Notes: generated by a model not told the origin, from the letters alone. Shown: positions 7,701 through 16,781, counted from the first letter of the stretch. The stretch is 37,536 nt of DNA from Fulvivirga sp. (GCA_028280565.1 JANQLQ010000260.1:84817-122352), one strand, 5' to 3'. Numbers and translations: made by a program.

Positions 7701-8342
7701 AAAATAATATGGTTTAACATTTTCACTTTTAAAAAACATACTCGGTGCCACCCATGGATATGGATGCAAGACAGGCCCATGAGGGACTAAGCCTTGGCCT
7801 TCCCTTGCACACATAACAAATTAAAATCCCATATCGATCGTGAACACTCTTTTTAGATTACTGCCGGGAACGGGTTGAGGGTTTTATTATTCGGCTCAAA
7901 TTATTCTACTATTTGGCTCATGCCTCACTGGAGCCAGAAAATGAGCTAAATAGTAACACGAAATGACCCGGTTAGTAAAATCCCACTCCCCGCCAGGGAA
8001 GTTCAACCTGGCGTTAAGCACCCTTTATACAGAAGGCAGCGGGCAATCAAGGACACAATCCATGGACTTTAAAGGGCAATACTTGGTTTCAATATCCGAC
8101 GCAGACATGCTTTCCTCGGCGTATGTGGACGGAAACCTTGTATGCTCACAAGGGAACGATTCACAGTCAGCGACACAGCAGATTCTTGCTCTCGCGCATC
8201 GCTCACCCTACAAGGACGGCAGGAATGACGATAGAGAAGGTTCTTTTCGTTTTGATGAATATACCCAATGGGCTCCCTTATTGTCAAATAACTGGCTATC
8301 AAATAATTGAATATAAAAAAGTAACACCCGCATTGACATACA
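7701..8342. other. Gene-poor region upstream of the aldo/keto reductase
   Basis: No convincing gene. A 115-codon plus-strand frame (7963-8310) has low-complexity Ser/Gln composition, no family resemblance and no leader, and overlaps other frames, so I do not call it. The region includes the inverted repeat at 7907-7955 and a small hairpin (CGCCAGG with CCTGGCG, around 7993-8015). Confidence 0.5.
7907..7955. promoter_or_regulatory. Imperfect 15-bp inverted repeat upstream of the aldo/keto reductase
   Basis: TACTATTTGGCTCAT (7907-7921) and ATGAGCTAAATAGTA (7941-7955) match as inverted repeats at 14 of 15 positions with a 19-base spacer. A nested GGCTC/GAGCC pair lies inside. It is about 205 bases upstream of the reductase start. 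It may be an operator, a small hairpin RNA or a remnant repeat; no partner regulator is encoded nearby. Confidence 0.35.
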
Positions 8343-8801
8343 TCATGGGTCTATTTCCACCACAGCCACAGCTTCCATTTCAATTAACCACTGCTCCAAA
8401 GCCAAAGAATGCACACCTACCAACGTACTGGCTGGCATGTCCTTATCTCCCATGATCTCTTTTCTCACTCCACGAAAAATGTCTAGATCACTAGGTTTAT
8501 AATCTACAATGTAGGTATTCATTTTAACGATATCCTTGAAAGTGGCCCCGCCTTCAGCGAGTTGCTTCTCAAGGTTGGCCAACACCGAACGCATTTGTGC
8601 TTCCAGCCCTTCTCCCTCACCGATCTGCCCTGAAATGTAGAGGGTTTTGACGTTCCCAGTAGTCACACTAACTACCTGCGAATACCCACTGGCAGGATTG
8701 ATAAATTCTTTTGACAGGACCGGTTGTTGATCTGTCTTGGTGGCACAAGAAGTCAAAAAGGAATAAACAGCCAATGAAAATGTGAATAATAGATTTCTCA
8801 T
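8343..8801 (-). CDS. Lipoprotein RidA/YjgF-like protein lacking the deaminase Arg
   Basis: A 152-residue protein with a lipoprotein signal (MRNLLFTFSLAVYSFLTSC, lipobox LTSC, Cys19) followed by a complete RidA (YjgF/YER057c/UK114) domain: LYISGQIG, QMRSVLANLEKQLAEGGATFKDIVKMNTYIVD, and WLIEMEAVAVVEI at the end. RidA enzymes hydrolyse reactive enamine/imine intermediates in the cytosol and need an arginine in the PARxxV motif. Here the aligned stretch is PASTLVGV, placing Ser125 at that position. Export and loss of the Arg together argue against classical imine deaminase activity; ligand binding or another hydrolysis is possible. It is a lone minus-strand gene, with TATCATTG 8-15 bases ahead of the start as a possible -7 element. 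Confidence 0.85.
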   Translation of the reverse strand: MRNLLFTFSLAVYSFLTSCATKTDQQPVLSKEFINPASGYSQVVSVTTGNVKTLYISGQIGEGEGLEAQMRSVLANLEKQLAEGGATFKDIVKMNTYIVDYKPSDLDIFRGVRKEIMGDKDMPASTLVGVHSLALEQWLIEMEAVAVVEIDP

Positions 8802-8997
8802 GATCTTTTTTTACAATGATACATCACTTCATTGATACCAGGCGAAAGCAGGAGTTATACCACAAGCCATGGACTCACGCGCGCTAAGTTATTGCGGCAT
8901 CATAACCTCGACATTCCCTGCTTAAGGACCAGGAACGAGAAGCAAAAATCATTCATTCAAATGCACAACGGGCCATCTTCATCGCTGGCACCATCCC

Positions 8998-9459
8998 TCA
9001 CTCTTCCAATATGTCCTGGATGATCTTAAGATGATGACGGGTATGGATCTCTAAAAATCTCTTGGTTTGCTCCACATCCAATTGTCCTAGGGCACCATGG
9101 TGGAAGTTAGCGTTTGCAGGTAGATCCTTCATCCGCTTGATCGCCACCTTTACCGCTTCCAACTCTGCAAGGATCTCCTCTCGAGCTACTTCACCTATGG
9201 GCCGGGTTGATTTGGGAGCTCGTCCGCGCCCCCTGGGCAAACTGCCCGAGAGAAATACTCCAGAACGAAACAAATTCACACTGCCTTCATAATCCGCCGG
9301 ATCTGAACTTTCTAAGATCTCACAGGCCTGGGTGATCACTTTTAGAAGATGCACCAGGTGCCACCCTACATTTACCGAGGACACTGCCGGGGCCAGTGTA
9401 TCCTTGTATTCGATGTACTTTTCTACTTCGTCTAATTCCACCTCTAAGAAGTTAATCAT
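8998..9459 (-). CDS. DUF1569 / DinB-like four-helix bundle protein
   Basis: A 153-residue, largely helical cytosolic protein that fits the DUF1569 family in the DinB/YfiT-like superfamily. Putative metal-binding histidines are His34 and His37 in GWHLVHLLKVI and the C-terminal HTRHHLKII cluster (about residues 140-147). It has no signal peptide. The family's substrate is unknown; related DinB-like proteins use a His-bound metal for thiol or bacillithiol chemistry. It lies 196 bases upstream of the RidA-like gene, which has its own leader, so co-transcription is uncertain, and 75 bases downstream of the DUF6268-like gene, so it might be the last gene of the efflux operon by read-through. Confidence 0.8.
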   Translation of the reverse strand: MINFLEVELDEVEKYIEYKDTLAPAVSSVNVGWHLVHLLKVITQACEILESSDPADYEGSVNLFRSGVFLSGSLPRGRGRAPKSTRPIGEVAREEILAELEAVKVAIKRMKDLPANANFHHGALGQLDVEQTKRFLEIHTRHHLKIIQDILEE

Positions 9460-9534
9460 GTCTTTGCCGGCTCGGCGTACAAGCTTGCAAAAAAATTACA
9501 CCCCCCAAAAGGCTGTACACCCTCCAAACTTGCA

Positions 9535-10437
9535 TTACTTACGGTCATTGGGGTTGACACTTACATACAGGGAAAAAGAAAACGTCGGCCGGATGTCAAA
9601 TCTTATGGTCTCTATTACCTCGTTATCGAGATCGTACAAGCTCAAAACGTTCAGCGGGGAGATCCCCACGCTTCCATTGGCATATACTGGCCCAAACAAC
9701 CGCTGTGAGATACCCATCGAAACGTTCAAATGGGTATAATTATACGAGTCGGCCGTATCTTCCACATTACTGGAAAAGGATATGCGGTCGTTGTCCAGGC
9801 GTTGCTCAAAGCGGATACGGGTATCGTTTCTCACCAGGTTGTACTCGACAATGGACAATTGCGGGGCTTCCAGGTTGAACAACCACTTCCCGCTTTTGGA
9901 AGCACCTTTGTAAATGAATACCGGTATAGGAAGACCTACCTCGCTGACAAATACCACGGAAGCCCCAATGAGATTCACTGAATCCTTATTGATCAAGAAC
10001 CCAACCCCAAATCGATAAAAATTATTATCGATGTTAAAACCCACGCCGTCGTTTAAGCCCTGGCTCATGACGCCTATCCCCAGTAGATTCCACTTTCGGT
10101 TCAAAGGAAAGACTCCTTTAAAAGAAAGCCGGTGTAATTGGGCCGTTAACGGCTCTGTCTCCACTTGGGGCCATTGCTCGAAAGACTGGCCAAAAGCTTT
10201 ATAGCTGTATTCAGGTAAGATCAACCCACCATTCTTTAACCACAGCGGGTAGCGTACGTTAACGTCCACCCAGTTGAGGTATTTCCTGTCTTGATCTTCA
10301 AACGCCTCCCGGTCTGCGCTAGCCACATGGGTGGAAGATATGGATTGGTACCGGATCGTTAAGGGCTCAAACGACTGGGCCCTTCCCTTAATGATCACCA
10401 TAAAAGGGATCATAACTATCGCTACTACGTACTTCAT
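9535..10437 (-). CDS. DUF6268-like outer-membrane beta-barrel protein
   Basis: A 300-residue exported protein: hydrophobic signal MKYVVAIVMIPFMVIIKGRAQS, then alternating amphipathic strands (LHRLSFKGVFPL, WNLLGIGVMSQG, NFYRFGVGFLI, IRFEQRLDNDRISFS, HLNVSMGISQRLFG) and the aromatic-rich C-terminal FSFSLYVSVNPNDRK. This matches the DUF6268 family of outer-membrane proteins found in Bacteroidota. ATG 10437 is preferred because it starts the signal peptide; ATG 10458 adds seven residues. It follows the RND pump gene by 78 bases on the same strand and is probably the last gene of the efflux operon. Its role there is unknown; an additional outer-membrane component or an envelope response protein is possible. 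Confidence 0.75.
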   Translation of the reverse strand: MKYVVAIVMIPFMVIIKGRAQSFEPLTIRYQSISSTHVASADREAFEDQDRKYLNWVDVNVRYPLWLKNGGLILPEYSYKAFGQSFEQWPQVETEPLTAQLHRLSFKGVFPLNRKWNLLGIGVMSQGLNDGVGFNIDNNFYRFGVGFLINKDSVNLIGASVVFVSEVGLPIPVFIYKGASKSGKWLFNLEAPQLSIVEYNLVRNDTRIRFEQRLDNDRISFSSNVEDTADSYNYTHLNVSMGISQRLFGPVYANGSVGISPLNVLSLYDLDNEVIETIRFDIRPTFSFSLYVSVNPNDRK

Positions 10438-10515
10438 TGGCACATTTAACATTTTCAAAATCGGTTTAATACGGGGATGGCAATCACTACTTTCAAATCT
10501 CTCGGCGTAAGCTTC

Positions 10516-13500
10516 CTACCCACGTACCCTGGTAAACCATTTGTACAGGACAGGCACAACTCCCAATGTTAAAAGCATAGAAGAGACCAGGCCTCCTATC
10601 AAAGTCCACCCTAGCGGTGACCACAGAGAGGTACCGGAAAAAGTTAGCGGGATAAGGCCTAAGATCGTGGTCAGCGTTGTTAAGAGGATCGGTGTAAACC
10701 TGCGCTCCGAGGCCTTCAAAATAGCAGGTACCTTATCCATACCTTCCGCAATGAGCTGGTTTGTATAGTCCACCAAAATAATGGAGTTGTTAACCACGAT
10801 CCCTACCAAACTGATAAAACCCACAAAGGCAAAAAAGGAAAACGACCACCCCGAGATAAACAGCGCTACGAATGACCCGGTAATGGCCAATGGGATGGCT
10901 GAAAAAATGATCAAAGGCTGGGTCAGCGATCGGAACTGCAATACTAAAACGGCGAAGATCCCTAGCAGGGCTACAGCCAGTAGTATGCCCAGGTCACCAA
11001 AGCTCTTCTGTTGTGTTTCGTACTCCCCGCCAATGTAGTAGTCATATCCTTCGGGAAAAGCATAAGCGTCCAGCTTGGGGAGGATCGACTCGGTAATGGC
11101 TTTTGTGTTATCGGGATCGTTGACATTCGCCGTCACCCCGATCGAACGGATCAAATTGAAATGGGAGATCTTGGCAAACTCTGCTTTAAACTCCACATCG
11201 GAAACCTGCTTTAACGGCACTTGGTGGCCGGTCCGGCTGGCCAGGTAGATCTTGCCAAAATCATCAATGGTAGGGCGATCTGCAAAAGGGACCCTTACCA
11301 CGAGGGGATACGTTTCATCATCCTCATCCAAAATAACCTCGTCCACCTCTATACCATTCAAACTGGCTCTCACGGCCTGGTCAATGTCCAGCAACGACAG
11401 GTGATAAAGGGATGCCTTGTCACGATTGACATCTACTTTGATATCCGTTTTGGCCAGCGCCATTGGGTTATCAACATCCTGCGTGCCTGGGGTCTCACGG
11501 AGTATATCCTCTACGTCATAAGCGATCCGTTTAAGTGTATCCAGGTGCTCACCCCTGAGAATGATCTCCACCGGTGCCTCAAAGGGAGCACCGTTTTTCA
11601 GCTCACGGAAGTTGATCCTGGCATCTGGGTAGTTGGCAAAAGCGGTGCGGAACTGTTTTAACGTTTGATAGAATCGTGCAGGGTCCCACGCTTTGAAATT
11701 GACCATGACCTCTCCATGGTAAGTCTTGTACTCCTCAGGGATACGATTGTAATACACCTGCGGATTCCCATGCCCTACATTCACGGTATAACTTTCCACA
11801 TATTGAGTGGTATCCAGCACATTTTCCACGTAACGGATGGCCTTGTCTGTCCGGTCTACGTTACTGGAGTAAGGCAGGTCCACGGAGATCAGTAAAAGCG
11901 TTTTATCAGCCGTAGGAAAAAAGCTGACCCCAATTTTAGGGAAAAGAGAGACCGCCCCCAGCAGCAAGACCAGGCCTGCCGTGATCGGCACCCACCCTCT
12001 TTTGAGTGAGAATTTTATAGCCGGTCGATAATATTTTTCGATGAACCACTCAATCCGCCGTGTCACCCAAGTGCTTGTTTGTTTTTCTTTTGATCTTTTC
12101 AAGGCTTTGCTGGAAATGATGGGTGTGAACGTAAGCGCCAAGAGTAATGACGCTGTCAATGCATAGATCACTGTTAAAGGGAGGCTCCTAAGGTACTCGC
12201 CCGGTCCACTTTGCAAAAAGGCTAACGGGGCAAATGCCAGCACCGTCGTTACAGTAGAGCTTATAATGGCATACCCTACTTCTTGGGTACCTTTCGCCGC
12301 TGCTTCCACCAGGGAGTGGCCCTCACGACGAAAACGAATAATATTTTCGATCACAACGATCGCATTGTCTACCAGCAGCCCCAAGGCGATCACTAACGCG
12401 GCTATACTGATCTGCTGTAAGGCATAATCACTGAAATCTAATACGGTGATGGCAATAATGATGGAAAGCGGGATCACCGTCATCACGACCAATGCTGAAC
12501 GCCAACCTAGGAAAAGCAGGATGATCACCCCGACTAAGACAATCCCCTGCACGAGGTTACTGATAAAATCATGGATACGATACCTCACCGCCGGGGCTTG
12601 CTCAAAAGCGGTTTCTATCGCGATCTCGGCGGGTAATTTTTTAGAAAAACCAGCGTGTACTTCCTCCAACTGCTGGGTAAGGACAAGTATGTTAGACGTA
12701 TTTTTTTGGTAGACCGTTAAGTAGATACAACGTTTTCCATTATGCCTGGCCATCCAGCGCATATCCTCATAATCGGCGTTCACCTCAGCGAAATTCTTAA
12801 GGTACACAATTTGGCCGGCAGAAGAGCGGATAGCGGTATTCCTGATCTCCTCCAGGGTCTCGTAGCCGCCGGTGGATTGAATGTTGAAGCTTAAGGTCCC
12901 TGATTTGATGTCGCCGCCGGGTATGTTCACATTATTGCCCCGTAGCACCCCTAATACCTCGCCCAAGGACATATTGAATTGGGCCATTTTTTGAAAATCC
13001 AAGCTGATCCTGATCTCCTCTACCGGGTAAGCTTCTACCTCGGCTTTTTTTACAAAATCAAGTTTTTCCACTTCTTCTTCTAGGTCTTCGGCTATGTCGT
13101 ACATCTCCGCGAAGCTTGCCCGGTCTGAAAGAATGGCATATTGTTGTATCACCACCCGTTCCTCTGGCTTAAATTGCTCAAAGTCCAGGTCGTAAATATC
13201 TTCCGGCAGTTCGCCCCGGATGGAATTTATTTCTGCCAATATTTCATCGTATTTGTCCTCGTAGTCAATACCATACTCCGCCTCAATTTGGATCACGGCC
13301 AGGCCGTTGGTGATATCGGTGCGTATTTCGGTGATCTCATCAATTTCGTCAATGACCTCCTCTAGGGGATCTACCACGAGCTCTTCCATATCTTCCGGAC
13401 TCGTACCGGGATAGACCACGACCAGGGTATACTCCGGGATCTCCAAAAAGGGATCTTCAGATTTGGGCATGGATAAAAAGGATCGTATGCCGATAAAGAG

Positions 13501-13563
13501 CACCAGGCCCACCAGCACGTAGATGAATTGGTTGTTTTTGATGGCCAATACAGGAAGTCTCAT
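10516..13563 (-). CDS. RND-family efflux pump inner-membrane permease
   Basis: A 1015-residue RND permease (AcrB/MMPL superfamily, ACR_tran type): one N-terminal membrane segment, a large periplasmic loop, TM2-6, a second loop, then TM7-12, ending PVLYKWFTRVRG. It pumps substrates out of the inner membrane or periplasm using the proton gradient. TM4 contains GLLVDNAIVVIENI, keeping one Asp of the AcrB Asp-Asp pair with Asn in place of the second. TM10 reads SLVGIVVNNSIILVDY, with Asn where AcrB has the relay Lys. This variant relay is seen in other RND subfamilies and points away from close AcrB orthology. The ATG overlaps the adaptor stop as ATGA (13560-13563), so translation is coupled. Substrate is unknown. 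Confidence 0.95.
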   Translation of the reverse strand: MRLPVLAIKNNQFIYVLVGLVLFIGIRSFLSMPKSEDPFLEIPEYTLVVVYPGTSPEDMEELVVDPLEEVIDEIDEITEIRTDITNGLAVIQIEAEYGIDYEDKYDEILAEINSIRGELPEDIYDLDFEQFKPEERVVIQQYAILSDRASFAEMYDIAEDLEEEVEKLDFVKKAEVEAYPVEEIRISLDFQKMAQFNMSLGEVLGVLRGNNVNIPGGDIKSGTLSFNIQSTGGYETLEEIRNTAIRSSAGQIVYLKNFAEVNADYEDMRWMARHNGKRCIYLTVYQKNTSNILVLTQQLEEVHAGFSKKLPAEIAIETAFEQAPAVRYRIHDFISNLVQGIVLVGVIILLFLGWRSALVVMTVIPLSIIIAITVLDFSDYALQQISIAALVIALGLLVDNAIVVIENIIRFRREGHSLVEAAAKGTQEVGYAIISSTVTTVLAFAPLAFLQSGPGEYLRSLPLTVIYALTASLLLALTFTPIISSKALKRSKEKQTSTWVTRRIEWFIEKYYRPAIKFSLKRGWVPITAGLVLLLGAVSLFPKIGVSFFPTADKTLLLISVDLPYSSNVDRTDKAIRYVENVLDTTQYVESYTVNVGHGNPQVYYNRIPEEYKTYHGEVMVNFKAWDPARFYQTLKQFRTAFANYPDARINFRELKNGAPFEAPVEIILRGEHLDTLKRIAYDVEDILRETPGTQDVDNPMALAKTDIKVDVNRDKASLYHLSLLDIDQAVRASLNGIEVDEVILDEDDETYPLVVRVPFADRPTIDDFGKIYLASRTGHQVPLKQVSDVEFKAEFAKISHFNLIRSIGVTANVNDPDNTKAITESILPKLDAYAFPEGYDYYIGGEYETQQKSFGDLGILLAVALLGIFAVLVLQFRSLTQPLIIFSAIPLAITGSFVALFISGWSFSFFAFVGFISLVGIVVNNSIILVDYTNQLIAEGMDKVPAILKASERRFTPILLTTLTTILGLIPLTFSGTSLWSPLGWTLIGGLVSSMLLTLGVVPVLYKWFTRVRG

Positions 13564-14639
13564 GGTGCTGTGGCTAATATTTCTATGGTATCTTTTTCGC
13601 GTAAGTAAGCCCCGCCCTCCAGTACTACCCAGGCAGGTTGGAGAATGCCGAGATCTTGGGATACGGTAAAATAATCCTCGTGTATACCCGAGACGGGTAA
13701 TACCTCGCCGTATACCGTTTTTTTATCATTTGTAAGGTATACCTTCGCCCATTTTTGATCTCCTTCCACCAGCGCCGTCATAGGGATATTGTAGTAGGGG
13801 ACCACCCCGGAAGGGAATAAAGAAACCTTGGCCACGAAACCATTTTTCAATTCGGAAGAGTACTGTCCTTCCAAGGTGAGTTCTATAGAAAAAGTACCCG
13901 TGGCTGGATTAGCGGCCTCAGAGATCTCTGTTACCCTAGCGCTATATTTTTTTCCCGGGAAAGCGTCAAAGGCCAGCGAAGCAGTATCCTGCAACGCCAC
14001 TTTTACCACATCTTCATCTGCCAGGCCGATATTGATGACCTGTGCCCCTCGATTGCCAGAACTCCCCAAAATAAAAAGGGGCTGCCCGGCGCTGACTAGC
14101 TCGTTAGGTTCAACAGATCTTTTTAACACCTTTCCATTGACCGGGGCAACGATCTTGGCGTAACGAAGGTTGAACTCCGCAATATCCAAAGCGGCCTGCG
14201 CCACTTTAAAAGCCGTATGGGCGTCTTGTTTCTGCTCCAGGGTAGCCACCGTATCGGCATAGAGGCTCTCTACACGCCGGAGGTCACGCTTTGTTTTATC
14301 AAAATTGTTTCTCGCCTGTACCACCTGCGCATTGATCTCGGCCAGGTCCAGCTTGGCCAGCAATTGGCCTTGCCGTACATATTGTCCCTCGTCCACGACC
14401 ACCGCTTCTACCACTCCACCTATTTTAAACGAGAGCGTCATCTCGGACTCAGAAGCCAAAACACCGCTGGCCACGATGGCAATGGGCGCTTGGGTAGGCA
14501 CTAACTCCTTCACCCTGACCCGCTTTACGTTCGGTTTTCCAAGATCCTCTTCCTGTACATAATTCTTCTTACAGCCGGAAAGCCAGGTCATTAGCAGTCC
14601 GAACAAAACAGTTGCAATAATTCGATACATCGTCGTCAT
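13560..14639 (-). CDS. Efflux periplasmic adaptor (HlyD/MFP), lipoprotein
   Basis: A 359-residue membrane-fusion protein bridging the RND pump and the TolC-like channel. The signal ends in a lipobox (LSGC, about Cys23), anchoring it as a lipoprotein. The biotinyl/lipoyl-like half motifs are visible as VVEAVVVDEGQYVRQGQLLAKLD (about residues 72-94) and IVAPVNGKVLKRSVEPNELVSAGQPLFIL (about 162-190), with a helical hairpin between (NNFDKTKRDLRRVESLYAD). Beta-barrel and membrane-proximal domains follow. It overlaps both neighbours by ATGA, giving a tightly coupled TolC-adaptor-pump order. ATG 14630 would be an alternative start three codons inside. Confidence 0.93.
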   Translation of the reverse strand: MTTMYRIIATVLFGLLMTWLSGCKKNYVQEEDLGKPNVKRVRVKELVPTQAPIAIVASGVLASESEMTLSFKIGGVVEAVVVDEGQYVRQGQLLAKLDLAEINAQVVQARNNFDKTKRDLRRVESLYADTVATLEQKQDAHTAFKVAQAALDIAEFNLRYAKIVAPVNGKVLKRSVEPNELVSAGQPLFILGSSGNRGAQVINIGLADEDVVKVALQDTASLAFDAFPGKKYSARVTEISEAANPATGTFSIELTLEGQYSSELKNGFVAKVSLFPSGVVPYYNIPMTALVEGDQKWAKVYLTNDKKTVYGEVLPVSGIHEDYFTVSQDLGILQPAWVVLEGGAYLREKDTIEILATAP

Positions 14640-15985
14640 TTTAAGTTTACAGCGGCATCCAGGGAGGCCTCTTTCATTTTTAAATTGTACTTGGCTATAG
14701 ATTGGTTTAATTGTGCAGTAGTATAATTGGTGCGGGCCTCATTGTACTCCACCAGCAGCGCTTGGCCTTGTCCATATTTTTTGCCCGTGATCCGGAAGTT
14801 TTCTTGGGCATTCATAAGCTCCGCCTGCCGGGAGTTCAACGTTTCTATAGCTTCTAACAACTCGTAGTAGGCCTGGGCTACCTCTAAAGAAATTTGGTTT
14901 TTTAAGTCCGTTAAGTCCGAGTTCAATTGTTGCTCGCGGATGATCGACTGCTCGATCTTAGCCCGGTTTTGAAAGCCTTTGAAAATGGGCCAGGTAAGCC
15001 CTACCTGCACAAACCAAAAGTCCTGCTGATCATCAAAAGTATAATCAAAACCCTGGTACCCCACGTCCCCTACCAAATTGACCTGCGGGACCAGGTAACC
15101 TTGGTTAAGTTTCACAAGGTTGCGGTTGGCTTCTATTCCATATTGCAGTTGAGAGATCTCATTTCTCGTGCTCAACGCCTGCTGGTCCAGTTCAGCCAGT
15201 GCCTCTACCTGTGGAACATCGATCATAGTGGTATCCACCAAAATGGGTTCGTTAAGCCCCCGGCTCAGCAAAAAATTGAAATAGATCCGCGAGGTATTCA
15301 CCTGCTTGCGTGCAGCGGCAATTTGGCTGTCCATTTTGTTAACCTCTGCTTGCGAGGCGTAAATGATCTCCTTGGTGGCTTTGTCATTAGCCACCAGCTT
15401 TTTACTCACCCTAAGCAATTCCTCCAACAGCTCACGGGTGTCCAATAAGATGTCCAGTTGTTCCAAAGCAGAGAGGTGTTTGTAATACCCCACCTTGATC
15501 TCCCTTACCAGTTGATTCTCATACGCTTGTTGCTTTGCTCTTTGCGCAGAATACTGGGCACTTTGCGCTTTGTAATTGTAATAAATGCTGCTGTTTAGAA
15601 GAGGTTGGATCAGCCTGATCTTGGTCTCATGGAAGTTGTTGGGAAGCAGTTGCTCATCTACATTTTCAATATCGGTAGGAAAGCGGTTCTCTCCCAAGAT
15701 CTCGTTCAACCCTTGGTAGGCAGGGTTGACCAGGTCACCAGCGGGGACGCTGATGAGCCTTCCCCCTTCCGCCCAAATGTAGGACGCATCAAAAGAGACA
15801 TTAGGCATAAAACCGCCGCGCGCCTCTCGTTCTACCTGGTACTGGAGCTGGGTAGCCAGCTGCTCCCGGATCAATTGCTGGTTATTTTCCAACCCGGTTT
15901 TGATATACCCTTCCAGTACCCCCTGCGATCGTAACTCGAAAGCCTGGCTACTTAAGCCGAGGATGATAATAGTAATTAATCTCAT
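14636..15985 (-). CDS. TolC-family outer-membrane efflux channel
   Basis: A 449-residue outer-membrane efflux protein with a signal (MRLITIIILGLSSQAFELRSQ) and two repeated long-helix/strand halves. Typical positions include QLATQLQYQVEREARGGFMPNVSFDASY near residues 43-70 and NQGYLVPQVNLVGDVGYQG with WFVQVGLTWPIFKGFQNRAKIEQ in the second half. The C-terminus has EALMNAQ-type helices ending in a short tail. It forms the exit duct for the RND pump. The stop overlaps the adaptor start (ATGA, 14636-14639). A perfect 16-bp palindrome lies 20 bases upstream of its ATG, consistent with repression by the TetR regulator encoded immediately upstream. Confidence 0.93.
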   Translation of the reverse strand: MRLITIIILGLSSQAFELRSQGVLEGYIKTGLENNQQLIREQLATQLQYQVEREARGGFMPNVSFDASYIWAEGGRLISVPAGDLVNPAYQGLNEILGENRFPTDIENVDEQLLPNNFHETKIRLIQPLLNSSIYYNYKAQSAQYSAQRAKQQAYENQLVREIKVGYYKHLSALEQLDILLDTRELLEELLRVSKKLVANDKATKEIIYASQAEVNKMDSQIAAARKQVNTSRIYFNFLLSRGLNEPILVDTTMIDVPQVEALAELDQQALSTRNEISQLQYGIEANRNLVKLNQGYLVPQVNLVGDVGYQGFDYTFDDQQDFWFVQVGLTWPIFKGFQNRAKIEQSIIREQQLNSDLTDLKNQISLEVAQAYYELLEAIETLNSRQAELMNAQENFRITGKKYGQGQALLVEYNEARTNYTTAQLNQSIAKYNLKMKEASLDAAVNLK

Positions 15986-16004
15986 TTTGTAATGAATGTT
16001 ATAT

Positions 16005-16020
16005 TATAATGATCATTATA
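16005..16020. promoter_or_regulatory. Candidate TetR operator, 16-bp perfect palindrome
   Basis: TATAATGATCATTATA is a perfect palindrome in the 52-base gap between the tetR-like gene and the TolC-like gene, 20 bases from the TolC start codon. Its length and its position over the likely promoter fit a TetR dimer site. The regulator immediately upstream is the obvious candidate. Because the site is AT-rich, chance occurrence is not negligible. Confidence 0.55.
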
Positions 16021-16037
16021 TTTTTAGATAAAAAAAA

Positions 16038-16646
16038 TTATGCTTTTACAATCCCGGCCTTTATCTCCTTTTTCATTTGATCAGCGGCGTCTTTCATGAT
16101 GGACAGGTCTTGGAACGATTTGGCTAACATGATGGACCCTTCTAAGGTAGACAACAGGTAGAGGCTATATTTTTTAGTGTCTACCGGGATAAACCGTTCC
16201 TCCTCGATCCCTCGTTTCAAAATGTCTTCTATAAGGCCTAAAAGCCTACTAAACGTTTGGTTGACCCTGGTTCTCATCCATGGAAGTGTGTCGTCTGCTT
16301 CCACGGCCATATTCAGAGCAGGACAACCCCCGTCGAACATTAAATAGATCTCTTTCGAGGGGAACTCCAGCACGCGATAAAGCTGTTTTTCAGGGTCTTT
16401 TTCCTTTTTAACACACCCTAAATAACCCTCTAGCAGTTTATCCGCACTATATTCAAAAGCCTGTGCAGCCAAGTCATTTTTACCTTCAAAACTCCCGTAG
16501 ATCGCTCCACTGGTCAATTTCGTCGCTTTGGTAAGATCAGAGACTGAAGTTCCGGCATACCCTTTTTCATTGAAAACGTGGGCCGCTTGTTCAATCACCC
16601 TTTGCTTGGTTCGCTCACCTTTTGATATTTTTAATTCGGCATTCAT
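16038..16646 (-). CDS. TetR/AcrR-family transcriptional regulator
   Basis: A 202-residue regulator, probably a repressor. The N-terminal helix-turn-helix domain covers about residues 8-60 (RTKQRVIEQAAHVFNEKGYAGTSVSDLTKATKLTSGAIYGSFEGKNDL). The C-terminal ligand domain contains the GCPALNMAVEADDTLPWMR block seen in a common TetR subgroup. The frame opens at 16763, but the ATG at 16646 (MNAELKISKGERTKQRV) gives the normal length. It is co-directional with and 52 bases upstream of the efflux genes. Upstream of its own start, on the minus strand, TATATTTT (around 16671-16678) with TTG (16697-16699) resembles the Bacteroidota -7/-33 promoter. It probably represses the efflux operon in response to a pump substrate. 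Confidence 0.9.
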   Translation of the reverse strand: MNAELKISKGERTKQRVIEQAAHVFNEKGYAGTSVSDLTKATKLTSGAIYGSFEGKNDLAAQAFEYSADKLLEGYLGCVKKEKDPEKQLYRVLEFPSKEIYLMFDGGCPALNMAVEADDTLPWMRTRVNQTFSRLLGLIEDILKRGIEEERFIPVDTKKYSLYLLSTLEGSIMLAKSFQDLSIMKDAADQMKKEIKAGIVKA

Positions 16647-16670
16647 GAGTTTAACTATTTTCTCTAACTG

Positions 16671-16701
16671 AAAAATATAACAAGTGTTACATTTTACAAG
16701 T
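16671..16701 (-). promoter_or_regulatory. Probable promoter and ACAAGT direct repeats ahead of the tetR-like gene
   Basis: Reading the minus strand, TTG (16697-16699) and TATATTTT (ending near 16671) are placed like the Bacteroidota TTTG / TAnnTTTG promoter about 25 bases before the ATG. Two ACAAGT copies (plus strand 16680-16685 and 16696-16701), 16 bases apart, overlap it and could be an autoregulatory site. Confidence 0.35.
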
Positions 16702-16781
16702 ATTTTTTTTAAAAAACATTGATTGCTATCCAGTAACCGACCGGCCTCAATGATAGCTGGCACACGCGAAACGTCATGACC

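Noticed and set aside
7963-8310. 115-codon plus-strand open frame
   Set aside because: Polar low-complexity translation, no recognisable domain, no leader, and competing frames in the same gap.
14927-15448. 173-codon plus-strand frame inside the TolC-like gene
   Set aside because: It is antisense to a clear TolC-family coding region, with no independent evidence.
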